A stretch of DNA of 64,000 nucleotides from Acidovorax sp. 69 (GTDB lineage Bacteria > Pseudomonadota > Gammaproteobacteria > Burkholderiales > Burkholderiaceae_C), in assembly GCF_002797445.1 (NCBI RefSeq), contig NZ_PGEP01000001.1, positions 2,170,501 through 2,234,500 of the forward strand, in the 5' to 3' direction. Below are positions 1 to 9,538 of the stretch, piece by piece. The notes under the pieces are model-generated. The model did no database searches. It was not told the DNA's origin and saw only the letters and a list, made by a program, of their open reading frames with translations. Positions within the stretch are counted from its first letter, which is position 1, and each line of letters opens with the position of its first letter. Position numbers and translations under genes: made by a program.

Positions 1-1391
1 TCCAGCAGCCGCTGAAGGGTTTGGAGTTCGTTGAAGTCGCCAAGTTTCGCTGCGCGGATGGCCTGCTCGCCCAAGTGGTTTCTCAACACAAATTTGGGAT
101 TGGTTTTTAGCATCAAATCGGCAACAGGCGCTTTATCCATATGCGCAAGTAGCTCCGAATACGATAGCAACCACTGGTCCAACCCGTCACGGTCCGCACA
201 CAGGTCGCGGACCGGCTCGAAGTCGCCCGCAACAACGGCGTGCGACAAGCGCCGCCAGAAGATCGTGTAGTCCACACCGTTGCGGGCCAGCAGCAGCAAA
301 AGAGTATCGATGAGTTCAGCGTCGCCATCGCTTGCGTCCGTCAACCCCAGCTTGGCGCGCATCCGGGCCATAAATTCAGTGGGAAAGACGGTTTTGTAGG
401 ATTCCAGCGCCTCTTTGGCGATCTCCGGGTCGCCCATCAGTGGCAACAAGGCTTGGGCCAGACAAAACAGGTTCCAGTACGCCACGTTGGGCTGGCGGTT
501 GTAGGCGTAGCGGCCCTGCGTGTCACTGTGGTTGCAGATGTGACCGGGCACGAAAGCGTCCAGAAACTGGAAAGGGCCGTAGTCGAGGGTCAAGCCCAGG
601 ATGCTCATGTTGTCGGTATTCATCACCCCGTGGCAAAACCCCACGGCTTGCCATTGGGCCATGAGGCGGGCGGTGCGCTCGCTCACGGCTTTCAGCAGCG
701 CAGCGTAAGCATTGCCTCCAAACTCGGTGGTGCCGCGACATTCCGGGTAGTGACGGTCAACCACGTAGTCGGCAAGCGCTTTCAGCTGCAAGTCTTGGCC
801 GTTGGCTGCGAAGTGCTCAAAGTGCCCAAAGCGCACAAAACTCGGTGCCACGCGGGTGACCACGGCGGCCGTTTCGATCTCTTCGCGGCGCACCGGGCCG
901 GTTGATCCGGTAACGCACAAGGCGCGTGAGGTAGCAATGCCCAGACCATGCATGGCTTCGCTGCACAGAAATTCCCGGATGCTGGACCGCAGTACCGCGC
1001 GCCCGTCACCCATTCGGGAATAGGGTGTGCGACCTGCCCCTTTGAGTTGGATCTCCCACCCGCTGGCGGTCTCGCCCAGCAGGATGGCCCGGCCGTCGCC
1101 CAACTGGCCTGCCCACACACCAAACTGGTGTCCGCTGTACACGCTGGCCAATGGACGCGAACCCGCCAACAGGTGGTTTCCGGTAAATGCCTGCAGGGCA
1201 TCGTCGCTGCGCAGATGGGCTTCATTCAGGCCCAGTAGTTGCGCCACGGTCGGGCTGGTGCCCACCCAGTGGGGTGTGGGCAAGGGGGTGGGGCGTAGTT
1301 CGGTGAAAAAGTCGGGGCCCAGCGCGGCAAAGCGGTGGTCCCAGGCCAGGCCGAGGTCGGTGCGGGTGTCGCTGTCGGCAGTCAAGGTCAT
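1..1391 (-). CDS. selO: Protein adenylyltransferase SelO (YdiU/UPF0061 family), 3' end cut by window edge
   Basis: The frame is open from an ATG at 1391 to the left edge (about 463 codons seen). SelO is a pseudokinase-fold enzyme that transfers AMP to protein Ser/Thr/Tyr residues. Family signatures are visible: the N-terminal [18 protein letters not shown] stretch, the [19 protein letters not shown] segment carrying the nucleotide-binding lysine, and the [17 protein letters not shown] block with the Asn/Asp metal and active-site residues. The last visible residues ([12 protein letters not shown]) are near the usual C-terminal region, so only a short tail is missing; the C-terminal redox cysteine, if present, lies outside. 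It follows the AraC-type gene on the same strand with a 77 bp gap, so the two may be co-transcribed. Identity is firm; the substrate is unknown. Confidence 0.93.
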   Translation of the reverse strand, partial: MTLTADSDTRTDLGLAWDHRFAALGPDFFTELRPTPLPTPHWVGTSPTVAQLLGLNEAHLRSDDALQAFTGNHLLAGSRPLASVYSGHQFGVWAGQLGDGRAILLGETASGWEIQLKGAGRTPYSRMGDGRAVLRSSIREFLCSEAMHGLGIATSRALCVTGSTGPVRREEIETAAVVTRVAPSFVRFGHFEHFAANGQDLQLKALADYVVDRHYPECRGTTEFGGNAYAALLKAVSERTARLMAQWQAVGFCHGVMNTDNMSILGLTLDYGPFQFLDAFVPGHICNHSDTQGRYAYNRQPNVAYWNLFCLAQALLPLMGDPEIAKEALESYKTVFPTEFMARMRAKLGLTDASDGDAELIDTLLLLLARNGVDYTIFWRRLSHAVVAGDFEPVRDLCADRDGLDQWLLSYSELLAHMDKAPVADLMLKTNPKFVLRNHLGEQAIRAAKLGDFNELQTLQRLL

Positions 1392-1468
1392 GGGTTCGAT
1401 TGTCTCGCAGCCCGGATGTCCCGGTGCCCACAGGGCCATGGCGAGCGGATGAGGCTGCGCGCGGGCAG

Positions 1469-2533
1469 CTACGCCGGCGCCTCAGTTCCCAGGGCGACCT
1501 GGCTTGTTGCTGGCGGCAGCAGTTGCAGGCGGTACTGGCCTGGGGGCATGCCAAACCAGCGCTTGCAGGCCCGAAACAGGTTGCTCTGGTCGCAAAAACC
1601 GAGCAGATCGGCCACCTCGGCCAGATTGCGGCGCGGGTCGGCCAGGTACTGGCGGGCCAGTTCGCTGCGGGTGTCGTCCAGCAGTTGCTGGTAGCTCACC
1701 GACTCTGTCTGCAGCCGCCGCTGCAGGGTGCGGTCCGTCAGGTGCAGGCGCGCTGCCACGTCCTCACGCCGGGGCTCGCCCAGGTGCAGCGTGCGCGATA
1801 TTTCGGCGCGTACCTTGGCGCTCACCAGCGATGGGCCCAACTGCCCCAGCTCGGTTTCGACCAGTTGTTCGTGCAGCGCCCACAGGCTGGGGTTGTGGGT
1901 GGGAATGGGCTGCAGCAAGTCGGCTTCGGCCATCAGGAAACGGTTGCCCGACTGGCCAAAGCGGGGCAGCACGCCAAAGGCGGTGCGGTGGCGCGCGTCG
2001 TCGGCCGGTGGCGGGGTGACCAGTTCGACGGCCAGGGGCGTGAGGTCACGCCGCGTGAGCCAGTCGCACAGCGTCAGCAGGGTCAGCACCGCAAATTCCA
2101 CCCGCTGGCGCGGAATGGGGCGCGATGCGCCAATGTGGTTGAGCACCATCCAGTACCCACGCGGGTCGCGTTCCATCGAAAACGTGGTGGCGTCCGAGAT
2201 CAACGCCATGTGCCGGTCCAGGTGCCTGAAGCCTTCGAGCAGGTTTGGCCCCGAGGCCAGCGCATGGCCCACCAGGTCCAGCTTGCCGTAGCGCGCGGCG
2301 AGTTGGCGGTCCAGGCCCAGCCCCGGGCGGTCGTGGTGCTGGGCTGCTGCCTCCCACAAGCGGCTGACGCGGTCCACATCCACGCGGGTGTGGGGGTGTT
2401 GGAGGCTGTCCAGGTCAATATCGGCCTGCGCGCACAGCGCCTGCACCGGAAGTCCCTCGGCCGCAAACAACTCTGCGATGCCGCGTACCCAGGCGGCAGA
2501 GCTGGTGCGCTGCGGCAGCGGGTTCATGGGCAT
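1469..2533 (-). CDS. AraC-family transcriptional regulator (Arabinose_bd-type N-terminus)
   Basis: 354-residue protein. Residues about 25-210 resemble the N-terminal ligand domain shared by OruR/ArgR-like AraC regulators (PF12625 type). The C-terminal 100 residues form the two helix-turn-helix DNA-binding domain: [20 protein letters not shown], then [28 protein letters not shown]. It is divergent from the esterase gene at 2713 across a 179 bp gap, which suggests it regulates that gene or itself; selO lies just downstream on the same strand. The ligand cannot be read from sequence. An alternative start two codons later (ATG at 2527) is possible. Confidence 0.9.
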   Translation of the reverse strand: MPMNPLPQRTSSAAWVRGIAELFAAEGLPVQALCAQADIDLDSLQHPHTRVDVDRVSRLWEAAAQHHDRPGLGLDRQLAARYGKLDLVGHALASGPNLLEGFRHLDRHMALISDATTFSMERDPRGYWMVLNHIGASRPIPRQRVEFAVLTLLTLCDWLTRRDLTPLAVELVTPPPADDARHRTAFGVLPRFGQSGNRFLMAEADLLQPIPTHNPSLWALHEQLVETELGQLGPSLVSAKVRAEISRTLHLGEPRREDVAARLHLTDRTLQRRLQTESVSYQQLLDDTRSELARQYLADPRRNLAEVADLLGFCDQSNLFRACKRWFGMPPGQYRLQLLPPATSQVALGTEAPA

Positions 2534-2712
2534 GTCCCTGTCTCAGGGTTTACGCGCGGGTGGTGTTCTGAAGTCACTGTTTTGGTGTGGTTGCGATAGT
2601 GGGCTGCGGGCCAGGCGTTCCCACAATCGGCGCCGAGGTTGTGCCCAGGTGCAAGTGTGATGTGTTCCAGAGGCTCGACCCATTCCTGAAAACCCCGAAG
2701 GAGACAAACAAC

Positions 2713-4428
2713 ATGGCCTATATTGCAAAGTGCCTGCGCTGGAGCGCGGCTTGCCTCGCCGCCGTCATGGCGACCGCCTGTGGCGGCTCGGGCGGTACGC
2801 CGCCCGAGTTGCGCGAAACCCGCTACGGTGTGGTGCGTGGCACAGATGACAGCGCGGCCAGCGGCACCTACGCCTGGAAGGGCGTGCCCTACGCCCAGCA
2901 GCCGCTAGGTGCCTTGCGCTGGCAACCGCCGGCCGAGCCCGCCGCCTGGACGGGCGAGCGAAGCGCCGCCCAGTTTGGCAGCGCCTGCCTGCAGATGGGA
3001 CGCATCTATGGCCCGGGCGCCAACAACCGCTTTGACGACACCATCGGCCAGACGCTGAACACGCCGCTGGGCAGCGAGGACTGCCTGACCCTCAATATCT
3101 GGCGCCCGGCCACCACGCAGGACAACCTGCCGGTGCTGGTCTTCATCCACGGCGGCAGCGCCATCTCGGGCTACACCGCCGATCCGGTGTACGACGGTGC
3201 CGCGCTGGCCAAATCTTCCAATGCCATCGTGGTCACGGCCAACTACCGGCTGGACGTGCTGGGCTATTTGCAGTTGCCCGCCTTGCATGGCGGCAACAGT
3301 GGCAGCAGTGCCTACACCGGCAACTATGCGCTGCTGGACATTGTGCAAGCGCTGCGCTTCGTTCAGGGCAACATCGCACGCTTTGGCGGCAATGCGGGCA
3401 ACGTCACACTGATGGGTCAGTCGGCGGGTGCCATCAATGCATTGGCGCTGCTGACGGCGCCGCAAGCGTCTGGCCTGTTCCACAAGATGGTGCCGATCAG
3501 CGGCGGGATCTCCCTGGCATCCAACCTGCCTGCGGGCTCCATTCCCACACTCAGCCCCGCCTCGCGCTACGCCACACAGGCCAGCCAGCTGCTCGCGCAT
3601 CTGGTGGTGGCCGACGGCCTGGCACCCGCCTTGCCCGAGGCACAGACCCTGGTGGCCGGCTGGACGCCCGCCCAGGTGGCCAGCTACCTGCGTGGCAAGG
3701 ATGCGCGGGTGATTTTGCAGACGGTGCTGGCGAAGGGGCTGACCGGCTCCGGCCCGATCCCTGACGGTGTGGTGGTTCCCGCCGATCCGATTTCCGAGAT
3801 CGCGGCAGGGCGCTATCAGAAGGTGCCGGTCCTGTCCGGCTACACGGCCGAGGAGGGCAAGTTGTTTGCGCCCTTCCTCGTGCTGCTCGGTGGCAAGCCC
3901 GGCATGAAGATCAGCGATGCCGAGCGCTTTGCGATGATGCAGCGCTTTGACCCCGATGCACCCACGAGCCTCACAGCGGCAGATATTCTGGATGCGTCTT
4001 ACCTGCCTGTGACGACCCCTGGCACGGGCTACAACGCACGCACACAGCTGCTGGGCAATGTGTTCATCGGTGCCAGCCGCGACAACCTGCTCAATGCCCT
4101 GCGCAGCCAGCAGAGCAGTGTGTGGAACTACCAGTTCAACTGGGCCCAGCAGCCCGCGCCCTGGAACGATGTGTATGGCGCGGCCCATGCGTTTGACCTG
4201 CCGTTTGTGTTCGGCAACTTCGGTCCCTCGGTGTTTGCCAAGGCCACCAATAGCCTGGCCAACCAGCCGGGGCGCCTGGCGCTGTCCCGGGCCATGATGG
4301 ACAGCATGCGCGCCTTTGTGCACACCGGCGATCCCAACAACGGCACCCTGGGCCAGACCTGGCAGCCATGGCCCCGCAAGCTGTTGCTGGACGCTGACCA
4401 GAAGGCGGTGCGCCTGAGCGTTCAATGA
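2713..4428 (+). CDS. Carboxylesterase type B lipoprotein
   Basis: 571 residues from an ATG preceded by GGAGACAA. The frame stays open upstream, but this start gives a clear lipoprotein signal ending ATAC-GGSGG (Cys23), so the protein is probably lipidated and exported. It is a type B carboxylesterase of the alpha/beta-hydrolase fold. The nucleophile elbow GQSAG puts Ser at about 237; the acid is the Glu in EEG at about 381; the His of YGAAHAFDLPFVFG is at about 492. The SEDCLTLNIW motif of the family is also present. All catalytic residues are intact. It is divergent from the AraC-type gene and convergent with the Crp/Fnr gene. It should hydrolyse carboxylic esters; the substrate is unknown. 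Confidence 0.92.
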   Translation: MAYIAKCLRWSAACLAAVMATACGGSGGTPPELRETRYGVVRGTDDSAASGTYAWKGVPYAQQPLGALRWQPPAEPAAWTGERSAAQFGSACLQMGRIYGPGANNRFDDTIGQTLNTPLGSEDCLTLNIWRPATTQDNLPVLVFIHGGSAISGYTADPVYDGAALAKSSNAIVVTANYRLDVLGYLQLPALHGGNSGSSAYTGNYALLDIVQALRFVQGNIARFGGNAGNVTLMGQSAGAINALALLTAPQASGLFHKMVPISGGISLASNLPAGSIPTLSPASRYATQASQLLAHLVVADGLAPALPEAQTLVAGWTPAQVASYLRGKDARVILQTVLAKGLTGSGPIPDGVVVPADPISEIAAGRYQKVPVLSGYTAEEGKLFAPFLVLLGGKPGMKISDAERFAMMQRFDPDAPTSLTAADILDASYLPVTTPGTGYNARTQLLGNVFIGASRDNLLNALRSQQSSVWNYQFNWAQQPAPWNDVYGAAHAFDLPFVFGNFGPSVFAKATNSLANQPGRLALSRAMMDSMRAFVHTGDPNNGTLGQTWQPWPRKLLLDADQKAVRLSVQ

Positions 4429-4474
4429 CACCCATGCTGACTGCGCTGCGTCGGTTTTGGCAGAGTGCAGAGGG

Positions 4475-5161
4475 TCACTGCGCCGCTGTGGCGGCGAGGT
4501 ATGCGTTCAGCGCCTCGTCGTCCACGATGGCCACGCGCCCAAAGTCCAGCGACACGATGCCCATGCCCTCCAGCGAACGCAGCACCTTGTTGACCGTTTG
4601 CCGCGACAGGCCCACCAGCTGGCCCAGCTCGTCCTGGGTCAGGTTGAGCCGCCGGGTGCTGCGCCAGAAAAGGCGGCTGAGGTACAGCGCCACGCGGTGT
4701 TCTGTGGACTGGGTGCGCCCGGCCTCAATGATGGTCATGGCTTGCCCGAGCCGCATGTTCAGGTGCAGTACGAGGAACTGGTTGAACGCCAGGCTGGTCT
4801 CGCGCAGCGTGGAAAAAAGTGGCAGCGGCAGGCACAGCAGGGTGGTGGGGCGCAGCGCTACCACATGGTATCGGCGGGGCTCGGGCTTCATGGCAGAGCC
4901 CTCGCCAAACCACTCGCCATCCGGCGCGCCAATGAAGGCCGAAGACCTCCCCTTGCTGGCCGGGCTTTGCAGCATCACCAGTCCCGACAGCACGGCGTGC
5001 CAGCCTTCGACCGTACTGCCTGCGGGCAGCATGACCTCCCCTTTTTCGCCTTGCACGGCAAACACCTCGTTGCGCAGGCGCTCCTGCAGAGTGGCCGGCA
5101 CGCTGGCAAACCAGGGCTGGCCTGAAATGAACCGAGGAGCCAAGAGGGAGGTACTGAGCAT
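4475..5161 (-). CDS. Crp/Fnr-family transcriptional regulator
   Basis: 228 residues: an N-terminal cyclic-nucleotide-binding-like beta-barrel (about 20-130), a long dimer helix, and a C-terminal winged helix (about 150-220). The recognition segment LTQDELGQLVGLSRQTVNKVLRSLE is typical of Crp. The FNR iron-sulfur cysteine pattern is absent, and the cAMP phosphate-binding pocket motif is not clear, so the signal is unknown. It is divergently transcribed from the acyl-CoA synthetase at 5434 across 272 bp, which makes that gene the obvious candidate target. Confidence 0.9.
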   Translation of the reverse strand: MLSTSLLAPRFISGQPWFASVPATLQERLRNEVFAVQGEKGEVMLPAGSTVEGWHAVLSGLVMLQSPASKGRSSAFIGAPDGEWFGEGSAMKPEPRRYHVVALRPTTLLCLPLPLFSTLRETSLAFNQFLVLHLNMRLGQAMTIIEAGRTQSTEHRVALYLSRLFWRSTRRLNLTQDELGQLVGLSRQTVNKVLRSLEGMGIVSLDFGRVAIVDDEALNAYLAATAAQ

Positions 5162-5433
5162 GAGCGCAATTGTCGCTGCACCCTGGCGGAACGTTCAGGG
5201 TAATCCCTCGGCCTTTGTCAATGGGACGACAGGTGTTGGCAGTCGCCAATGCACGGCGCACACTGCGGGCTCGCCGCGGGCTGTGACCGGGCGATGGCAT
5301 TGGAGCCAGACTGCAGCGCGCTTGGGGATGACTCGGGTTTTTCCGGTCTCGTTTCATGACCAGGGAGACACCTTGGCCAAGCGCCTCACGCTACCATGAT
5401 CTTTCCCTTCACTACAACATTCAAGGAGCACCC

Positions 5434-7077
5434 ATGCTGGGCCTGATGCAAAGTCAACCGTTGCTGATTTCGTCGTTGATCGAATTCGCCGAACGCCACC
5501 ATGGCGACGCCGAAATCGTGTCTCGACGGGTAGAGGGTGACATTCATCGCTACACATACCGTGATCTCGCTGTGCGTGCGCGCCGTGTTGCCAATGCGCT
5601 GGACGCACTCAAGCTCCAGTTCAGCGACCGCGTGGCCACGCTGGCCTGGAACGGCTACCGCCACATGGAGATGTACTTTGGCGTGAGCGGTTCGGGCCGC
5701 GTGCTGCACACGGTCAACCCGCGCCTGCACCCCGACCAGATCGCGTGGATCGTCAACCACGCCGAAGACCAGGTCATGTGTTTTGACACCACTTTCCTGC
5801 CCTTGGTACAGGCGGTGCACGCCAGGTGCCCTACTGTGAAGAAATGGGTGGCCTTGTGCGACGCAGACAAGCTGCCTGCGGATTCAGGCATTCCAGGCCT
5901 CACCAGCTACGAGACCTGGATTGGTGCGCAGTCGCCTGACTATGACTGGCCTGAGTTTGACGAGAACTCGGCATCGAGCATGTGCTACACCAGTGGCACC
6001 ACGGGCAACCCCAAGGCTGCGCTCTACAGCCACCGCTCCACCACGCTGCATGCCTATGCCGCAGCACTGCCCGACGTGATGTGCCTGTCGGCCCGCGACT
6101 CGGTTCTGCCCGTGGTGCCCATGTTCCACGTCAACGCCTGGGGCATCCCGTACTCGGCAGCGCTCACCGGCTGCAAGCTCGTTTTTCCGGGCCCCGCGAT
6201 GGATGGAAAGTCCATCTACGAACTCATCGAGGCGGAGAAGGTCACGTATGCCGCTGGCGTGCCCACCGTGTGGCAGATGATGCTGGGCCACATGAAGCCT
6301 GCGGGCCTGAAGTTTTCTACGCTGCGCCGCACCGTGATCGGCGGGTCGGCCTGTCCACCGGCCATGATCCACGCCTTCAAGGAAGACTACGGCGTGGAGG
6401 TGCTACATGCCTGGGGCATGACCGAGATGAGCCCGCTGGGCACGTTGTGCACCCTGAAAAACAAGCACCTGGCGATGTCCAAGGAAGACCAGATGAAAGT
6501 CCTGCTCAAGCAGGGCCGGGCGATCTATGGTGTGGACATGAAGATCGTCGGCGGCGACGGCGAAGAACTGCCCTGGGACGGAAAAACCTATGGTGACCTT
6601 TTGGTCAAGGGCCCGTGGATTGTGGACAGCTACTTCAAGGGCGAGGGCGGCAATCCCCTCATCAAGGACGGTCAGGGCCGGGGCTGGTTCCCTACGGGCG
6701 ACGTGGCCACCATTGATGCGGACGGCTTCATGCAGATCACTGACCGCAGCAAGGACGTGATCAAGTCCGGAGGCGAGTGGATCAGCTCCATCGACATTGA
6801 AAACATTGCGATGGCGCACCCCGCGATTGCGATGGCAGCCTGTGTGGGAATGCCCCATCCGAAGTGGGACGAGCGCCCCATCGTGGCAGTGGTCAAACGC
6901 CCCGGTACCGAGGTCACACGTGACGAGTTGCTGGCCTTCTACGAAGGCAAAACGGCCAAGTGGCAGATCCCGGACGATGTGGTGTTTGTTGAAGCCATTC
7001 CGCTGGGCGCTACCGGCAAGATGCTCAAAACCAAACTGCGCGAGCAGCTCAAGGATTACAAGCTTCCGAGCCTGTGA
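5434..7077 (+). CDS. Long/medium-chain acyl-CoA synthetase (AMP-forming)
   Basis: 547 residues from an ATG with CAAGGAG upstream; the frame is open 26 codons further but without a better start. It activates carboxylic acids to acyl-CoA through an acyl-adenylate. Visible ANL motifs: [18 protein letters not shown] (P-loop, about 185-200), [13 protein letters not shown] (A5), the W-F-P-T-G-D (A7) segment, the hinge [15 protein letters not shown] (A8), and the C-terminal catalytic Lys in [12 protein letters not shown] (A10). It resembles the FadD3/DmdB-like synthetases common in Burkholderiales. It is followed by the Liv-type binding protein at 188 bp, so transport and activation may be linked. 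Chain-length specificity cannot be read. Confidence 0.93.
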   Translation: MLGLMQSQPLLISSLIEFAERHHGDAEIVSRRVEGDIHRYTYRDLAVRARRVANALDALKLQFSDRVATLAWNGYRHMEMYFGVSGSGRVLHTVNPRLHPDQIAWIVNHAEDQVMCFDTTFLPLVQAVHARCPTVKKWVALCDADKLPADSGIPGLTSYETWIGAQSPDYDWPEFDENSASSMCYTSGTTGNPKAALYSHRSTTLHAYAAALPDVMCLSARDSVLPVVPMFHVNAWGIPYSAALTGCKLVFPGPAMDGKSIYELIEAEKVTYAAGVPTVWQMMLGHMKPAGLKFSTLRRTVIGGSACPPAMIHAFKEDYGVEVLHAWGMTEMSPLGTLCTLKNKHLAMSKEDQMKVLLKQGRAIYGVDMKIVGGDGEELPWDGKTYGDLLVKGPWIVDSYFKGEGGNPLIKDGQGRGWFPTGDVATIDADGFMQITDRSKDVIKSGGEWISSIDIENIAMAHPAIAMAACVGMPHPKWDERPIVAVVKRPGTEVTRDELLAFYEGKTAKWQIPDDVVFVEAIPLGATGKMLKTKLREQLKDYKLPSL

Positions 7078-7265
7078 TCGGGGAGATGCCGGGCCGGTCC
7101 TTGCACGGGTGCGTGAGGGTTGTGCTCGGCATTGCCCCAGGCTGGTGCGCGCTCGGGGGAGTGCTGTGCCAGTCACGTGTGCGACGCTGGTAGGGGCAAT
7201 CCCTGAGCATCGCTTTGTTGCAACGCGGTACGCTGCGTTGTGTCGATTTACTAGGAGACAAAACT

Positions 7266-8498
7266 ATGAAGTTCGCTATAAAGGCTGTAGCAGCCTCGGT
7301 AATCTTGGCAAGCGCTGGCGGGGCCTTCGCTCAAAAGGGCGAGACGGTGAAAATCGCCTGGCTCGACCCCCTTTCCGGCCTGATGGCAGCGGTAGGAACG
7401 AACCAGCTCAAGAGCTTCCAGTTCATCGCTGAAGAGTTCAACAAGAAGAACTCGGCTGGCGTCAAATTTGAAATCATCGGCATTGACAACAAGCTCAGTC
7501 CCCAGGAAACCACCAGTGCTCTGCGCTCGGCGATGGACCAGGGGGCACGCTACGTGGTGCAAGGCAATGGCTCCGGTCCGGCGCTTGCCATCATGGACGC
7601 GCTCGAAAAGCACAACGCACGCAATCCCGGCAAGGAAGTCCTGTTCCTGAACTACGCCGCCGTCGACCCAGACCTCACGAATAGCAAGTGCAGCTACTGG
7701 CACTTCCGTCTGGACGCTGACACCTCCATGAAGATGGAGGCGCTGACGACCTATATGAAGGACTTGCCCGAGGTCAAAAAGGTCTACCTGATCAACCAGA
7801 ACTACTCGCATGGCCACCAGGTCTCGAAGTTCGCCAAGGAAATGATGCAGCGCAAGCGCCCTGACGTGCAGTTCGTCGGCGATGACCTGCACCCCCTGGC
7901 CCAGGTGCGTGACTTCTCCCCCTATATCGCCAAGATCAAACAGTCGGGTGCCGACAGTGTGATCACCGGCAACTGGGGCTCCGACCTGGCATTGCTGATC
8001 AAGGCCGCCAATGATGCGGGCCTGAACAATGTCAACTTCTACACCTACTACGGCTCTGTCACGGGCAGCCCCACGGCCATGGGTCCTGCCGCCGCAGGCC
8101 GTGTGTACATGGTGGCCTACGCCCACATGAACCTGCCGGGTGAACTCAACAAGATCGTGGTGGACTACAAGAAGAAGTTCAACGACGACATGTACACGGG
8201 CGCTGTCTATCACGCGTTCACGATGCTGTCCGAAGGTTTTACCAAGGCCAAGTCCACCGACCCCGTCAAGGTTGCCGCTGCGTTTGAAGGCATGAAGTTC
8301 AAGAGCTTCAATGGCGAGGTCGAAATGCGCAAGACCGACCACCAGTTGCAGCAAGGCCTGTTCATCTCCAAGTGGGAAAAGGCGGGCGGCAAGTTCCCGA
8401 TCGATTCGGAAAACACCGGCTATACCTTCGTGCCTTTGAAGTATTACGAGCCCTATGTGGCCAGCACGCCCACTTCGTGCCAGATGAAGCGTCCTTGA
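7266..8498 (+). CDS. Branched-chain amino acid-type ABC transporter, periplasmic substrate-binding protein
   Basis: 410 residues from an ATG with TAGGAGACAAA upstream. A Sec signal peptide is clear: basic MKFAIK, a hydrophobic core, and cleavage after GGAFA. The mature part is a type I periplasmic binding protein (KIAWLDPLSGLMAAVGTNQL at the N-terminus). It is the first gene of a five-gene importer cluster. The ligand is not certain. Members of this family bind Leu/Ile/Val but also amides, urea and aromatic or fatty carboxylates, and the flanking acyl-CoA synthetase and beta-oxidation genes favour a carboxylate. Confidence 0.92.
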   Translation: MKFAIKAVAASVILASAGGAFAQKGETVKIAWLDPLSGLMAAVGTNQLKSFQFIAEEFNKKNSAGVKFEIIGIDNKLSPQETTSALRSAMDQGARYVVQGNGSGPALAIMDALEKHNARNPGKEVLFLNYAAVDPDLTNSKCSYWHFRLDADTSMKMEALTTYMKDLPEVKKVYLINQNYSHGHQVSKFAKEMMQRKRPDVQFVGDDLHPLAQVRDFSPYIAKIKQSGADSVITGNWGSDLALLIKAANDAGLNNVNFYTYYGSVTGSPTAMGPAAAGRVYMVAYAHMNLPGELNKIVVDYKKKFNDDMYTGAVYHAFTMLSEGFTKAKSTDPVKVAAAFEGMKFKSFNGEVEMRKTDHQLQQGLFISKWEKAGGKFPIDSENTGYTFVPLKYYEPYVASTPTSCQMKRP

Positions 8499-8531
8499 AT
8501 CCGGTGCTGGTGTTTCGGCACCAGAACTTCG

Positions 8532-8559
8532 AGGCCCGACCTACTCGGGCCTTTTTTTT
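8532..8559 (+). terminator. Intrinsic terminator / attenuator between binding-protein and permease genes
   Basis: An 8 bp perfect stem (AGGCCCGA / TCGGGCCT) with a 5-base loop is followed by eight T. It lies 33 bp after the binding-protein stop and 21 bp before the permease start, inside an apparent operon. It probably lets part of the transcripts stop, giving an excess of binding protein over the membrane parts. Confidence 0.88.
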
Positions 8560-8580
8560 ACCCAGTGATGAAAAATTCCA

Positions 8581-9534
8581 ATGAATCCTGAGTTTTTCGT
8601 GATCTCTTTGCTGAACGGTGTGAGCTACGGGCTCCTGCTGTTCATGCTGAGTTCCGGCCTCACGCTGATCTTCAGCATGATGGGCGTGCTCAACTTTGCA
8701 CACACCAGCTTCTACATGCTGGGTGCCTATTTTGCGTTCACCATCTCCGGGGTGGTGGGCTTTTGGCCCGCACTGGTGCTGGCGCCCCTGGTGGTGTTTG
8801 TGCTGGGGGCTGCATTCGAGCGTTACTGCTTGCGCCGGGTGCACAAGTTCGGCCATGTGCCTGAACTCCTGGTCACGTTTGGGCTTTCGTATCTGATACT
8901 GGAAGTGGTGCAGTTGGTTTGGGGCCGCTCCACGGTGCCCTATGGCCTGCCTGAGCAACTGCAGGGACCCTTGTTCTCGCTGTATGGCACGCAGTTCCCC
9001 AAGTCGCGTTCGTTCGTGATGCTGGTGGCTATGCTGATGCTGGTATCGGTGTGGCTGCTGCTGACACGCACGCGCATCGGGCTGGTGATCCAGGCGGCGC
9101 TCAAATACCCCGACATGGTCGAGGCTCTGGGGCACAACGTTCCGCGCGTCTTCATGCTGGTGTTTGGCGGCGGCGCAGCGCTGGCGGGTCTGGCGGGTGT
9201 GATTGGTGGCAATACCTATGTCACAGAACCCGCCATGGCGGGATCGGTGGGCTCCATCATCTTTGTGGTGGTGGTGGTGGGGGGCATGGGTTCTTTGGCG
9301 GGGGCCTTTCTGGCATCGCTGCTCATCGGACTGGTGCAGACCTTTGCTGTGGCCCTCGACTACTCGTTGATCCACGTTTTCAAGGCCGTGGGTGTGGCGG
9401 TGACCGACCAGACCTTTGGCTACCCTTTGCTCAAACTCACGATCTCTCAGGTGGCGCCGATCCTGCCTTACCTGTTTCTCGTGCTGATCCTGATCTTCCG
9501 CCCCAAGGGCTTGCTGGGCACGCGGGAGGATTGA
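8581..9534 (+). CDS. livH: LivH-type ABC transporter permease
   Basis: 317 residues, almost entirely hydrophobic helices (about eight). The N-terminal LNGVSYGLLLFMLSSGLTLIF and the GVLNFAHTSFYMLGAY segments are the usual LivH hallmarks, and the cytoplasmic coupling region (FERYCLRRVHKFGHVPELL, ALGHNVPRVF) is present. It forms the translocation pore with LivM. It ends 4 bases before the next start, so it is tightly coupled to livM. The symbol is used for the family, not for proven branched-chain amino acid specificity. Confidence 0.92.
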   Translation: MNPEFFVISLLNGVSYGLLLFMLSSGLTLIFSMMGVLNFAHTSFYMLGAYFAFTISGVVGFWPALVLAPLVVFVLGAAFERYCLRRVHKFGHVPELLVTFGLSYLILEVVQLVWGRSTVPYGLPEQLQGPLFSLYGTQFPKSRSFVMLVAMLMLVSVWLLLTRTRIGLVIQAALKYPDMVEALGHNVPRVFMLVFGGGAALAGLAGVIGGNTYVTEPAMAGSVGSIIFVVVVVGGMGSLAGAFLASLLIGLVQTFAVALDYSLIHVFKAVGVAVTDQTFGYPLLKLTISQVAPILPYLFLVLILIFRPKGLLGTRED

Positions 9535-9538
9535 TGCC

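Noticed and set aside
2905..4431. 508-codon frame antisense to the carboxylesterase
   Set aside because: Same kind of shadow; the plus strand has the catalytic triad and a lipobox.
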